A stretch of DNA of 7,731 nt from Chloroflexota bacterium. GTDB taxonomy: Bacteria > Chloroflexota > Dehalococcoidia > Lucifugimonadales > Lucifugimonadaceae. Made by a program: the position numbers and the translations under genes. Numbering within the stretch: the stretch's first letter is position 1; each line of letters begins with the position of its first letter. The DNA lies in assembly GCA_029262715.1 (NCBI GenBank), contig JAJCYX010000226.1, positions 1-7,731 of the forward strand, written 5' to 3'. The notes beneath the pieces are model-generated. The model did no database searches, had not been told where the DNA came from, and saw nothing but the letters and a program-made list of their open reading frames with translations. This document shows, in pieces, positions 1 to 6,369 of the stretch.

Positions 1-3000
1 AGCGCCCAGCTATTTCTCAAAGAGGACCTGAACCTGTTCGATCTCCGCTTTCCGGGGCGTGTACTTTCGGCGCTTGCGGACACCATCACTGTTGCGCTCG
101 TCTTCTTCATCGGATCGCGCTGGTTCTCCCGCAGAGTCGGATTTCTTGCGGCCGGGATGATCTCGATAGCCGTGCTGAACATACAGCTATCGCACTTCTT
201 TGCAGTCGACGCGCTGATGGCGATGTTCATTGTGGCAACCATCTATTTTGCTGTTCGAGTCGCCTATCACGGCAAGACTTCCGATGCGGCCCTGATGGGC
301 CTCATGGCTGGACTCGGATTCGCCACCAAATTCTCAGTGTCACCACTGGGAGTCGCTGTTTTCTCCAGTTTCCTTATCTATGCCCTGTCACAACCCGGCG
401 ACGCACTGAATCTTCGTGGATGGCGCTCACCAGCCGCCACGTTGCGACAATGGCAGGCGTTCAAAGGGCTGCTCGTCGCATCGGGAGTCGCATTCGCAGC
501 GGTGGTCATTACGCAGCCGTACATGTTCCTCGACCTTGGCACCTTCTTCGGCAACATAAGCGACCAGAGCGAGATGGTTCGGAGAATCAACGACTGGCCG
601 TTCACGAGGCAGTACGCCGACACTCCTCGTTATCTTTACCAGGTGTTCCAGCTCGGCTTCTGGGGACTTGGGCCGGCGATGGGAATCGTCGTCGGGGCAG
701 GCTTTCTGGCTGGCATCGCGTTCGCATGGTTCGGGCGCCGCAAGGTAGACCTCGTGATCCTTGCATGGGTCATTCCGTACCTGCTCATCACAGGCTGGTT
801 TGACGTCAAGTTCATGCGCTACATGGTGCCGCTGGTGCCGTTCCTGGTGTTGTATGGAGCGCGGACCCTACTGTGGGCGGGCGATCTGCTAAATGCCCTC
901 TGGCCTCAGCGCCGCTATCTCGTCGCTGCTCCTGCAGTTGTGATGCTTGTGTTCACAGGACACTATGCGCTCTCGTTTATGTCGGTCTACTCAGGGCCGC
1001 ATCCCGGCCAGGCAGCATCCGACTGGCTGGAACAGAACGCGCCTAACGGGTCACGTGTTGTGCAGGAACACTGGGAAGAGGGCATCCCCGGCCGACCCGG
1101 CATCAACCTCGTCCACGAACGACTAGAGCTGTACAACCCTGACAGCGTCGACAAGTTCAACCGCATCACGAACACGCTTGCCGATTCCGACTACCTTGTC
1201 TTCTTCAGCAACCGCCTCTACGGCACCATTCCTCGTCTCCCCGAGCGATATCCAATCAGCACGGAATACTACGAGCGCCTGTTCGACGGTTCACTTGGCT
1301 ACGAACTTGTCTTTACTGACACCCGGCCTGTCCAGTCGCTCGGCATCACATATCGAGAAGACCAGTTCACCAGGGTCAATTTCGATCCGCCGTCCGGGTA
1401 CGAACAGCCGAGCGGCGACCTCCTGACCATCGCTCCGGGTTGGGCTGACGAGAGCTTTTCTGTGTACGACCACCCGCAGGTGTTGATCTTTGAAAACACG
1501 GGCAATCTCAACAACGTTTCGATGCTCGGCCAAATCGGACTTGGAGACGCACCTGCCCAGACGAATCGGCAGGTCGGTCTACTTCTCAATGAAGACGATC
1601 TAGCGCAGCAGCGATCCGGAGGCACGTGGACAGACCTGGCGTTCCTGCGAAATCTGCCGGAAGGCGCAAGCTGGATAGTGTGGCTCGTCGCAGCTGAAAT
1701 CTTTGCGCTACTCGCAGTACCACTCGCATTCATGCTCTTCAGGCCGTTCCCGGATCGCGGGTACCTGCTAGCGAAACCGCTTGGTCTGCTGATCGCAGCA
1801 ACGGTCACATGGCTTCTTGCCAGCGCCGGAATTCTCGAATTCGGGTTCGGTGGAGCGTTGGCCGGCCTGCTTGTACTTGGATCTATGTCAGCTTTCGTGC
1901 TGTGGCGAAATGGCGGTGAGATCAAGGAGTACTTCCGCACAAACAAGCGCACCGTCCTGCTATCTGAAGGTCTGTTCCTGGCAGCTTTCCTCTCGTTCCT
2001 TGCCATCAGGTTCGCCAATCCGGACCTCTGGCATCCGTTCCGGGGCGGCGAAAAACCGATGGACTTCGCGTACCTCAACGCAGTTACGCGCTCCACCGTT
2101 ATGCCGCCATTTGACCCCTGGTTCGCGGGCGGATTCCTGAACTACTACTACTTCGGCCAGTTCTTAGTAGCTGACATGATCCGCATCACCGGCATCGTCC
2201 CCGCAATCGCTTACAACCTTGCGGTGCCACTGCTTTTCGCGTTCACATTTGGCGCAGCGTTTTCCATCGTCTATAACCTCGCAACACTCACCTTGATCGC
2301 ACGGAAGGGAGTGGCTGTCGCATCTCGGGCACGTTCGCCGATCATCGCCGGAATCGCAGGCGGCGCGTTCGTCGCAGTCGCGGGCAACATCGACGGCCTT
2401 GCCCAGGTCTGGGATCGATTCACGCAGTCTGGCGAAGCGAACCAACCGGTTTGGGCGTTCGACTTCTGGCGAAGCTCTCGCATGTTCGAAGGCGGGACAG
2501 GCGGAAACGAGATAACGGAATTCCCGTTCTTCTCGTTCCTGTTCGCAGATCTGCATGCACACATGATCGCCATTCCGTTCGCAATCCTGGCGCTCGGACT
2601 CGCTGTTTCGGTCTTCCTGAGATCGTCTGAGAGCGAAGCGTTCTGGCAGCGATGGGGACGGCTGGCTGTGCTCGGCGTCGTCGTCGGAGCGCTGCGAATC
2701 ATCAATGCGTGGGACTTCCCGACGCAGCTACTGCTCGCTGGAGGAGCTGTCCTGGCAGGCGAGATGTTCGCGCAACACAGGCCGCTGACGACCCGGCTGG
2801 CGAGCGGCGCGCTGAAATGGATATTTGTTGCAGGCGTCGGGTTCGTCACCTATCTGCCGTTCCACATCAACTTCGAGCTATTTAACAACGGTGTCTTGCA
2901 GAGTGATTTCCGCACGCCGCTTGGCACATACTGGGCGGTCCACTCGGTCTTCCTCGTCGTGATCCTTAGCTGGGTGTTCTTCGAGGTACGCGACAGGGCT

Positions 3001-4065
3001 CCGTCGGCATGGATCCGGTATCGGGCATATGCAGAGGAAAACCAGATTCCGCTCGCCGTGGCGCCTGTTGTGATCGTGATGCTGGTCGCTGCGATTCTCA
3101 CGTTCCTGTTCACACCGCTGAGCACACTGGTATTCACAACTCTGGTCGCACTGACTGTCATGGGAGCTGCGGCCCTTGCATACACATCCGGTAAGCCCGG
3201 AGCACGCTACATCGTTGCGGTCTCCGGCTTCGTGGTGATGGCGATGGCACTCGGCGGCGGAGTTGACATGTTCACCGTGAAAGACGACATCGGCCGCATG
3301 AACACCGTCTTCAAGTTCTATCTACAGGCGTGGTGGCTCCTGGCGCTCGCTTCTGGCTACTTCATGTGGCTAATGTGGTCTGAGGACAGATTCGCACTAC
3401 CGAAACTGAATCTCTCGACACCCTCGTTCTTCAACCAGGTTTCAGCGGTGTCCAAAACAGCCTGGGTGGGCGGGCTCGCCGTACTTGTGATCGGGGTGAT
3501 GATCTACCCGGTGCTTGGAACGAACGCGCGAATTAAGGACCGCTTCGACACATCGAGCACCGGTCTCAACGGCAACGCTTATATGGAGACCACGGTCCAT
3601 TTCGAAAAGGACCAGACAGGTTCCGTTACGCCGTTGACTCTTTCAGACGACCTGAGGGCGATCGAGTGGCTACAGCGGAATGTTGATGGCTCACCGGTGA
3701 TCGTGGAAGGTCTGACAGATCTCTACCGTTGGGGCGGTCGTGTGTCCATCAACACGGGACTTCCGGCGGTTATCGGTTGGGACTGGCATCAGAGACAGCA
3801 GCGGGTGAACTACGCGTGGGCGGTAACCGAGCGCAGGCAGAAGGTAGACAACTTCTTCCGCACAGGCTCCATCGTCGATGCCGTTGCGCTGATGGACGAG
3901 TTCGACGTGCGCTACGTCTATATCGGTCAACTAGAGCGCATCACTTATCCAGCAAGCGGTCTCGACAAGTTCGATCGCATGGAGGCGTTCGGACTGACAC
4001 AGGCCTACTCAGAGGGTGCGGTGACAATCTACGAGTACGATCCCCCGCAGGCCGTCAGCCGCTAG
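1..4065 (+). CDS. Giant membrane protein: GT39-like glycosyltransferase fused to Chlor_Arch_YYY/DUF2298 (5' partial)
   Basis: The frame is open from base 1 to the TAG at 4063-4065, about 1354 residues, with the true start left of the window. The first ATG in frame (157) is internal: the 52 codons before it encode another membrane segment (LADTITVALVFFIG) and continue the GT39 pattern. Counting from base 1, residues ~1-330 are a polytopic GT39/PMT-like region with HFFAVDAL and the family-typical KFMRYMVPLVPFL (~270-282). Residues ~331-556 form a long polar stretch, probably extracytoplasmic. From ~557 the DUF2298 region begins: DRGYLLAKPLG, EKPMDF (684-689), the hallmark NYYYFGQ (714-720), EFPFFSFLFADLHAH (840-854), RMNTVFKFYLQAWW (1099-1112) and a polar C-terminal domain. 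GT39 enzymes use polyprenyl-phosphate sugars outside the membrane, so envelope glycan or lipid glycosylation is the inferred role. The catalytic acidic residues of GT39 lie near the N terminus and are not visible. Family call confident, substrate unknown. Confidence 0.88.
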   Translation, partial: SAQLFLKEDLNLFDLRFPGRVLSALADTITVALVFFIGSRWFSRRVGFLAAGMISIAVLNIQLSHFFAVDALMAMFIVATIYFAVRVAYHGKTSDAALMGLMAGLGFATKFSVSPLGVAVFSSFLIYALSQPGDALNLRGWRSPAATLRQWQAFKGLLVASGVAFAAVVITQPYMFLDLGTFFGNISDQSEMVRRINDWPFTRQYADTPRYLYQVFQLGFWGLGPAMGIVVGAGFLAGIAFAWFGRRKVDLVILAWVIPYLLITGWFDVKFMRYMVPLVPFLVLYGARTLLWAGDLLNALWPQRRYLVAAPAVVMLVFTGHYALSFMSVYSGPHPGQAASDWLEQNAPNGSRVVQEHWEEGIPGRPGINLVHERLELYNPDSVDKFNRITNTLADSDYLVFFSNRLYGTIPRLPERYPISTEYYERLFDGSLGYELVFTDTRPVQSLGITYREDQFTRVNFDPPSGYEQPSGDLLTIAPGWADESFSVYDHPQVLIFENTGNLNNVSMLGQIGLGDAPAQTNRQVGLLLNEDDLAQQRSGGTWTDLAFLRNLPEGASWIVWLVAAEIFALLAVPLAFMLFRPFPDRGYLLAKPLGLLIAATVTWLLASAGILEFGFGGALAGLLVLGSMSAFVLWRNGGEIKEYFRTNKRTVLLSEGLFLAAFLSFLAIRFANPDLWHPFRGGEKPMDFAYLNAVTRSTVMPPFDPWFAGGFLNYYYFGQFLVADMIRITGIVPAIAYNLAVPLLFAFTFGAAFSIVYNLATLTLIARKGVAVASRARSPIIAGIAGGAFVAVAGNIDGLAQVWDRFTQSGEANQPVWAFDFWRSSRMFEGGTGGNEITEFPFFSFLFADLHAHMIAIPFAILALGLAVSVFLRSSESEAFWQRWGRLAVLGVVVGALRIINAWDFPTQLLLAGGAVLAGEMFAQHRPLTTRLASGALKWIFVAGVGFVTYLPFHINFELFNNGVLQSDFRTPLGTYWAVHSVFLVVILSWVFFEVRDRAPSAWIRYRAYAEENQIPLAVAPVVIVMLVAAILTFLFTPLSTLVFTTLVALTVMGAAALAYTSGKPGARYIVAVSGFVVMAMALGGGVDMFTVKDDIGRMNTVFKFYLQAWWLLALASGYFMWLMWSEDRFALPKLNLSTPSFFNQVSAVSKTAWVGGLAVLVIGVMIYPVLGTNARIKDRFDTSSTGLNGNAYMETTVHFEKDQTGSVTPLTLSDDLRAIEWLQRNVDGSPVIVEGLTDLYRWGGRVSINTGLPAVIGWDWHQRQQRVNYAWAVTERRQKVDNFFRTGSIVDAVALMDEFDVRYVYIGQLERITYPASGLDKFDRMEAFGLTQAYSEGAVTIYEYDPPQAVSR

Positions 4066-4078
4066 CCAGATCATCCGT

Positions 4079-4672
4079 TCAGGCAGTCTCTTCAGCCGGC
4101 ACGATCATGCCGTAGTCATCGTCGTGCCTGCGATAGACCACACTGATCTGTCCACCGTCACGGTTCTTGAACATGAAGAAGTTGTGACCCAGAAGGTCCA
4201 TCTGCGCAGTCGCTTCTTGCACGGTGATCGGCGGCATATCGTGCTTCTTCGTTCGGACCAACTGCCCGAACTCAAGCTCCAACACCTCTTCTTCCGATTC
4301 ATCAGACGCCACTTCCGCAGCAGCGATTTGCTCGGCAATTTCCGCTTCAAGACCGATCACGTTTTCGCGGCGACGCTTGCTGAATTTGGTCTTGTAACGA
4401 CGAATCCTGCGCTCAACGTTGGTCTGAACCAGATCGATAGCCGAATATGGAGTATCTCCGCGCTCTTCCGAGCGGATAAATCCGCGCTTTAGCGGAATGG
4501 TCACCTCAGCGATGTAGCGGTCTTCCTCGCGCTTTGTACCTTCTTTTCGAATTCGCAAATTCACTTTCGCATCGAATTTGAAGCGCTCATCGAGCTTCGA
4601 CATTCGCTTCTCTGCGTATTCCCTGATGGCATCCGTTAACGTTGTGTGTTGACTGCTGATCGTGAGGTCCAT
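4079..4672 (-). CDS. hpf: Long-form ribosome hibernation promoting factor (HPF/RaiA family)
   Basis: This is a complete 197-residue protein, the usual length of long HPF. Residues 1-~95 form the S30AE/HPF domain (ISSQHTTLTDAIREYAEKRMSKL at the start, then EVTIPLKRGFIRSEE and YSAIDLVQTNVERRIRRYKTK). Residues ~100-133 are an acidic, Glu-rich linker. Residues ~135-190 are the C-terminal dimerisation domain, with the signature MDLLGHNFFMFKNRDGG followed by VVYRRHDDDYGMI. Long HPF binds the decoding region of the 30S subunit and dimerises through its C-terminal domain to make inactive 100S ribosomes in stationary phase or starvation. The ATG at 4672 is preceded by GGGAGG with a 5-nt gap, which fixes the start. 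The gene converges on the large membrane-protein gene with 13 nt between stop codons and diverges from comF. Confidence 0.96.
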   Translation of the reverse strand: MDLTISSQHTTLTDAIREYAEKRMSKLDERFKFDAKVNLRIRKEGTKREEDRYIAEVTIPLKRGFIRSEERGDTPYSAIDLVQTNVERRIRRYKTKFSKRRRENVIGLEAEIAEQIAAAEVASDESEEEVLELEFGQLVRTKKHDMPPITVQEATAQMDLLGHNFFMFKNRDGGQISVVYRRHDDDYGMIVPAEETA

Positions 4673-4677
4673 CTGAT

Positions 4678-4683
4678 CCTCCC
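4678..4683 (-). promoter_or_regulatory. Ribosome binding site of hpf
   Basis: On the minus strand this reads GGGAGG, ending 5 nt before the hpf ATG. It is the strongest Shine-Dalgarno match in the window and decides the hpf start. Confidence 0.8.
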
Positions 4684-4690
4684 GTAACCT

Positions 4691-4705
4691 GGCCGTGAAT
4701 CGGCC
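4691..4705. repeat. Short perfect inverted repeat in the hpf leader
   Basis: GGCCG and CGGCC (5 bp, all G/C) flank a 5-nt loop. If hpf transcription starts about 7 nt below the candidate -10 box, this hairpin lies at the very 5' end of the hpf mRNA, where it could stabilise the transcript or act as a small operator. The pairing is seen directly; the role is inference. Confidence 0.35.
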
Positions 4706-4710
4706 TTGAA

Positions 4711-4716
4711 TTTATA
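4711..4716 (-). promoter_or_regulatory. Candidate -10 box of the hpf promoter
   Basis: The minus strand reads TATAAA (5 of 6 to TATAAT), 38 nt upstream of the hpf start codon, which would give a leader of about 30 nt. No good TTGACA-like -35 lies 16-18 nt further up, so the promoter may need an activator or an alternative sigma factor. The overlapping plus-strand TATAGT (4713-4718) is also 5 of 6, so the same AT patch could serve either direction; its -35 is also poor. Confidence 0.35.
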
Positions 4717-4791
4717 GTGACCACGAATTCTACCCTGTGACGCGGTAGACGTTGGCCTGCTCGCTCGATGCAATCTATTCTATGGTCACTA
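4715..4791. repeat. Paired 9-bp inverted repeat (TAGTGACCA / TGGTCACTA) in the hpf-comF control region
   Basis: TAGTGACCA at 4715-4723 and its exact reverse complement TGGTCACTA at 4783-4791 lie 59 nt apart. The left arm overlaps the candidate hpf -10 box; the right arm ends one base before the upstream GTG candidate of comF. A third copy of the core GTGAC lies at 4737-4741, exactly 20 bp (about two helical turns) from the core of the left arm at 4717-4721. This could be a set of operator sites for one regulator controlling both divergent genes. The match is seen directly; regulatory function is inference. Confidence 0.35.
4752..4781 (+). promoter_or_regulatory. Weak candidate promoter for comF
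   Basis: TTGGCC (4752-4757) and TATTCT (4776-4781) each match 4 of 6 consensus bases with an 18-nt spacer. Transcription would then begin near 4788-4793, making the GTG at 4793 almost leaderless, or giving a leader of about 35 nt to the GTG at 4826. The matches are weak and could be chance. Confidence 0.2.
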
Positions 4792-4792
4792 C

Positions 4793-5527
4793 GTGGCTGC
4801 GAACAGGCATGCTAATAGGTTTCCCGTGAAATCCACACTCATTTCGGCTGTCCGCTCGGCGACAAACCTGCTGTTTCCACCTCGCTGCGTCCACTGCGGC
4901 GCAGATGGCAACCTGTTCTGCAACACATGTGAAGCCGCCTCAACAAGACTTCGGCCCGATGAAACATGTAGAACATGCGCGCTGCCATCGAAATCCAGCA
5001 CTTGTGAAATCTGCTTTGTCGAACCTCCTGCTTTGGACAGAGCCGTCGCGGTATTTACAAATCAGCCTGAGATACGTAATGCCATCACCGCTCTGAAGTA
5101 CAACGACATCCGCGCGATCGCCCCGAGACTCGGAACCTTAGTGGCCGATGCTATGCCGGAACCGACCCGCAATCGGTTAGATGTGCTGGCTCCGGTGCCG
5201 GTATCTCGCTCCCGGATGCGCACGCGCGGCTACAACCAATCGGAACTGCTCGCTCGCAAGATTGCTGAATTAACAGGCGTTACGCTGAGTGCCAACATTC
5301 TTGTCAGAACCGGGCAAAGCTCTCCGCAGGCGAGAGCCAATAGCATCGCGGAGAGAGCAGAAAACGTGATAGGTGCTTTCTCAGTGACCGGCGAGACCGC
5401 CGGAATGAGAATTCTGTTGATCGACGATGTAATGACGACCGGCGCAACGCTAAACTCGTGTGCCAGGGCACTAAAAGACACTGGCGCAAGCTGGGTCGGC
5501 GCGCTTGTGCTGGCAAGGGAGCTATAG
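4793..5527 (+). CDS. comF: ComF family phosphoribosyltransferase-like protein
   Basis: Up to 244 residues. The N terminus carries four cysteine pairs (C32/C35, C43/C46, C59/C62, C71/C74), the zinc-ribbon region typical of ComF, introduced by the family-typical LLFPPRCVHCG. The rest is a type I phosphoribosyltransferase fold: LAPVPVSRSRMRTRGYNQSE (132-151) and the PRPP-binding motif ILLIDDVMTTGATL (207-220). ComF/ComFC proteins are needed for transformation in naturally competent bacteria, where they are thought to act on incoming single-stranded DNA in the cytoplasm; many carriers are not known to be competent. No other competence gene is visible. The start is uncertain. GTG 4793 has no ribosome binding site, whereas the in-frame GTG at 4826 follows a weak TAGG (4816-4819) and gives a 233-residue protein with a more usual N terminus; I favour 4826. 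The gene shares a control region with hpf and is followed after 3 nt by a HAD gene. Confidence 0.9.
   Translation: MAANRHANRFPVKSTLISAVRSATNLLFPPRCVHCGADGNLFCNTCEAASTRLRPDETCRTCALPSKSSTCEICFVEPPALDRAVAVFTNQPEIRNAITALKYNDIRAIAPRLGTLVADAMPEPTRNRLDVLAPVPVSRSRMRTRGYNQSELLARKIAELTGVTLSANILVRTGQSSPQARANSIAERAENVIGAFSVTGETAGMRILLIDDVMTTGATLNSCARALKDTGASWVGALVLAREL
5516..5521 (+). promoter_or_regulatory. Ribosome binding site of the HAD gene, inside the end of comF
   Basis: AGGGAG lies within the last codons of comF, 9 nt before the TTG at 5531. It supports the TTG start and suggests that translation of the HAD gene is coupled to comF. Confidence 0.65.
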
Positions 5528-5530
5528 CGA

Positions 5531-6247
5531 TTGGCAGTTGAAAAACCAGAGATCATTTTCTTCGATGTGTATGGAACCCTCGCCGGGTTCGATCCTCCAC
5601 GCGAAAAGATTCAGCAGGCCGCGGCGTCATCTTTCGGGTTGGAGCTCGACCGCGACGGTATCGACCGCGGGTATCAAGATGCCGACCGCTTCATGTCGCA
5701 GCAGAACGCCAAATCCCCGGTTCGCCTGATGGCGCCTGATGAACGAGCCCGGTTCTTCGCACGGTACGAGCAGCTGGTTCTGGTCGGTGCAGGACATGAT
5801 GTTGATCTTGAGACCGCTGGCAAGATCTGGTCGAAGGTCAGGACGCAAGAGTACGGCTGGGCACTGTTCGACGACGTTATTCCCGCGCTCAAGCAGTTGC
5901 AGGAATCGGGATACCGTACCGCCGCAATATCGAACATGCCAATGCGAGGAGACGAGATGTGCGATGAGATCGGCCTGACCGGCCACATCGAATTTGCCGT
6001 GACTTCAGGCGATGTCGGTGCGGAAAAGCCCGATCAGCGCATCTTCAACGCAGCACTGGAAAAGGCGAGAGTCGATCCTTCATGGGCCGTGATGGTGGGC
6101 GACAGCATCACCTCCGACCTGCGACCTGCCGAAGCGGTTGGGATGAGTGCAGTGCTATTGGACCGTTACAACAATCATCCGAAGCACGATGAACATCCGA
6201 GGGCGACAGACATCTACGGAGTAGTGGACTTGTTGAGCCAAACGTAA
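5531..6247 (+). CDS. HAD-superfamily hydrolase (subfamily IA type)
   Basis: A 238-residue protein starting with TTG. No ATG or GTG lies before catalytic motif I in this frame, and a good ribosome binding site precedes the TTG. HAD motifs are in order: motif I FDVYGTL with nucleophile D12; motif II AAISNM with S134; motif III EKPDQRIF with K166; motif IV VMVGDSITSD with D191 and D196. A helical cap lies between motifs I and II (~20-115), as in C1-cap subfamily IA enzymes. The usual second Asp of motif I (D14) is Tyr, as in L-2-haloacid dehalogenases, but motif IV is the phosphatase-type GDSxxxD. Substrate cannot be assigned; small phosphorylated metabolites and 2-haloacids are both possible. 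The gene lies 3 nt after comF and is probably cotranscribed with it, but no functional link is evident. Confidence 0.9.
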   Translation: MAVEKPEIIFFDVYGTLAGFDPPREKIQQAAASSFGLELDRDGIDRGYQDADRFMSQQNAKSPVRLMAPDERARFFARYEQLVLVGAGHDVDLETAGKIWSKVRTQEYGWALFDDVIPALKQLQESGYRTAAISNMPMRGDEMCDEIGLTGHIEFAVTSGDVGAEKPDQRIFNAALEKARVDPSWAVMVGDSITSDLRPAEAVGMSAVLLDRYNNHPKHDEHPRATDIYGVVDLLSQT

Positions 6248-6281
6248 TTAGTTCTTTGTGTTCCGAGCCGAATACAGACAA

Positions 6282-6311
6282 CAGTTATCCTGTGCGCCAG
6301 GTACGAAACTG
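6282..6311. repeat. Nested inverted repeat (possible hairpin) between HAD and enolase genes
   Basis: Outer arms CAGTT (6282-6286) and AACTG (6307-6311) enclose inner arms CCTG (6289-6292) and CAGG (6298-6301) around a 5-nt loop. Nine pairs could form with an asymmetric internal loop of 2 and 5 nt. No T-tract follows, so it is not a standard terminator; it may be a leader structure or chance. Confidence 0.25.
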
Positions 6312-6325
6312 AACCCCAGCAAAAC

Positions 6326-6350
6326 CAACCAATCCATCAACAACCAATCC
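6326..6350 (+). repeat. 10-bp direct repeat CAACCAATCC, period 15
   Basis: CAACCAATCC occurs at 6326-6335 and 6341-6350 with a 5-nt spacer (ATCAA), 19 nt before the ATG at 6370. The surrounding leader lacks G for a long run. It could be an operator for a regulator of the enolase-superfamily gene or an unstructured translation enhancer. The repeat is exact; its function is inference. Confidence 0.45.
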
Positions 6351-6369
6351 TGTCGAGCGAAGAAAAAAC

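Larger units (their letters stand above)
6248..6369. other. 122-nt intergenic leader ahead of the enolase-superfamily gene
   Basis: No gene fits here. The first part is T-rich just after the HAD stop, with no classical hairpin plus T-tract. The middle holds a nested inverted repeat and the end is A/C-rich with a direct repeat, both listed separately. I see no convincing -35/-10 pair, so whether the downstream gene has its own promoter is open. The sequence before its ATG (GAGCGAAGAAAAAAC) gives only a weak purine-rich ribosome binding site. Confidence 0.5.

Noticed and set aside
157..159. ATG 157 as the true start of gene 1
   Set aside because: The frame is open to base 1 and the upstream 52 codons encode a membrane segment and sequence consistent with the GT39 family, so the gene starts outside the window.
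1299..2096. 265-codon open frame on the minus strand inside the large membrane-protein gene
   Set aside because: Its translation is rich in Arg, Ser and Pro with no recognisable motif, and it lies wholly antisense to well-conserved GT39/DUF2298 coding sequence; it is a shadow frame.
2164..2849. Two overlapping minus-strand open frames (132 and 192 codons) antisense to the YYY region
   Set aside because: The opposite strand encodes the hallmark YYY-family motifs. These frames show low-complexity composition and no domain.
4097..4112. CGGCA-TGCCG inverted repeat 32 nt after the stop of gene 1, considered as a terminator
   Set aside because: Only 5 bp, lies inside hpf coding sequence and has no T-tract; pairing at this level is expected by chance.
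6256..6291. TTGTGT and TATCCT as a promoter for the enolase-superfamily gene
   Set aside because: The spacer would be 24 nt, too long for a normal sigma-70-type promoter, and both boxes are weak.
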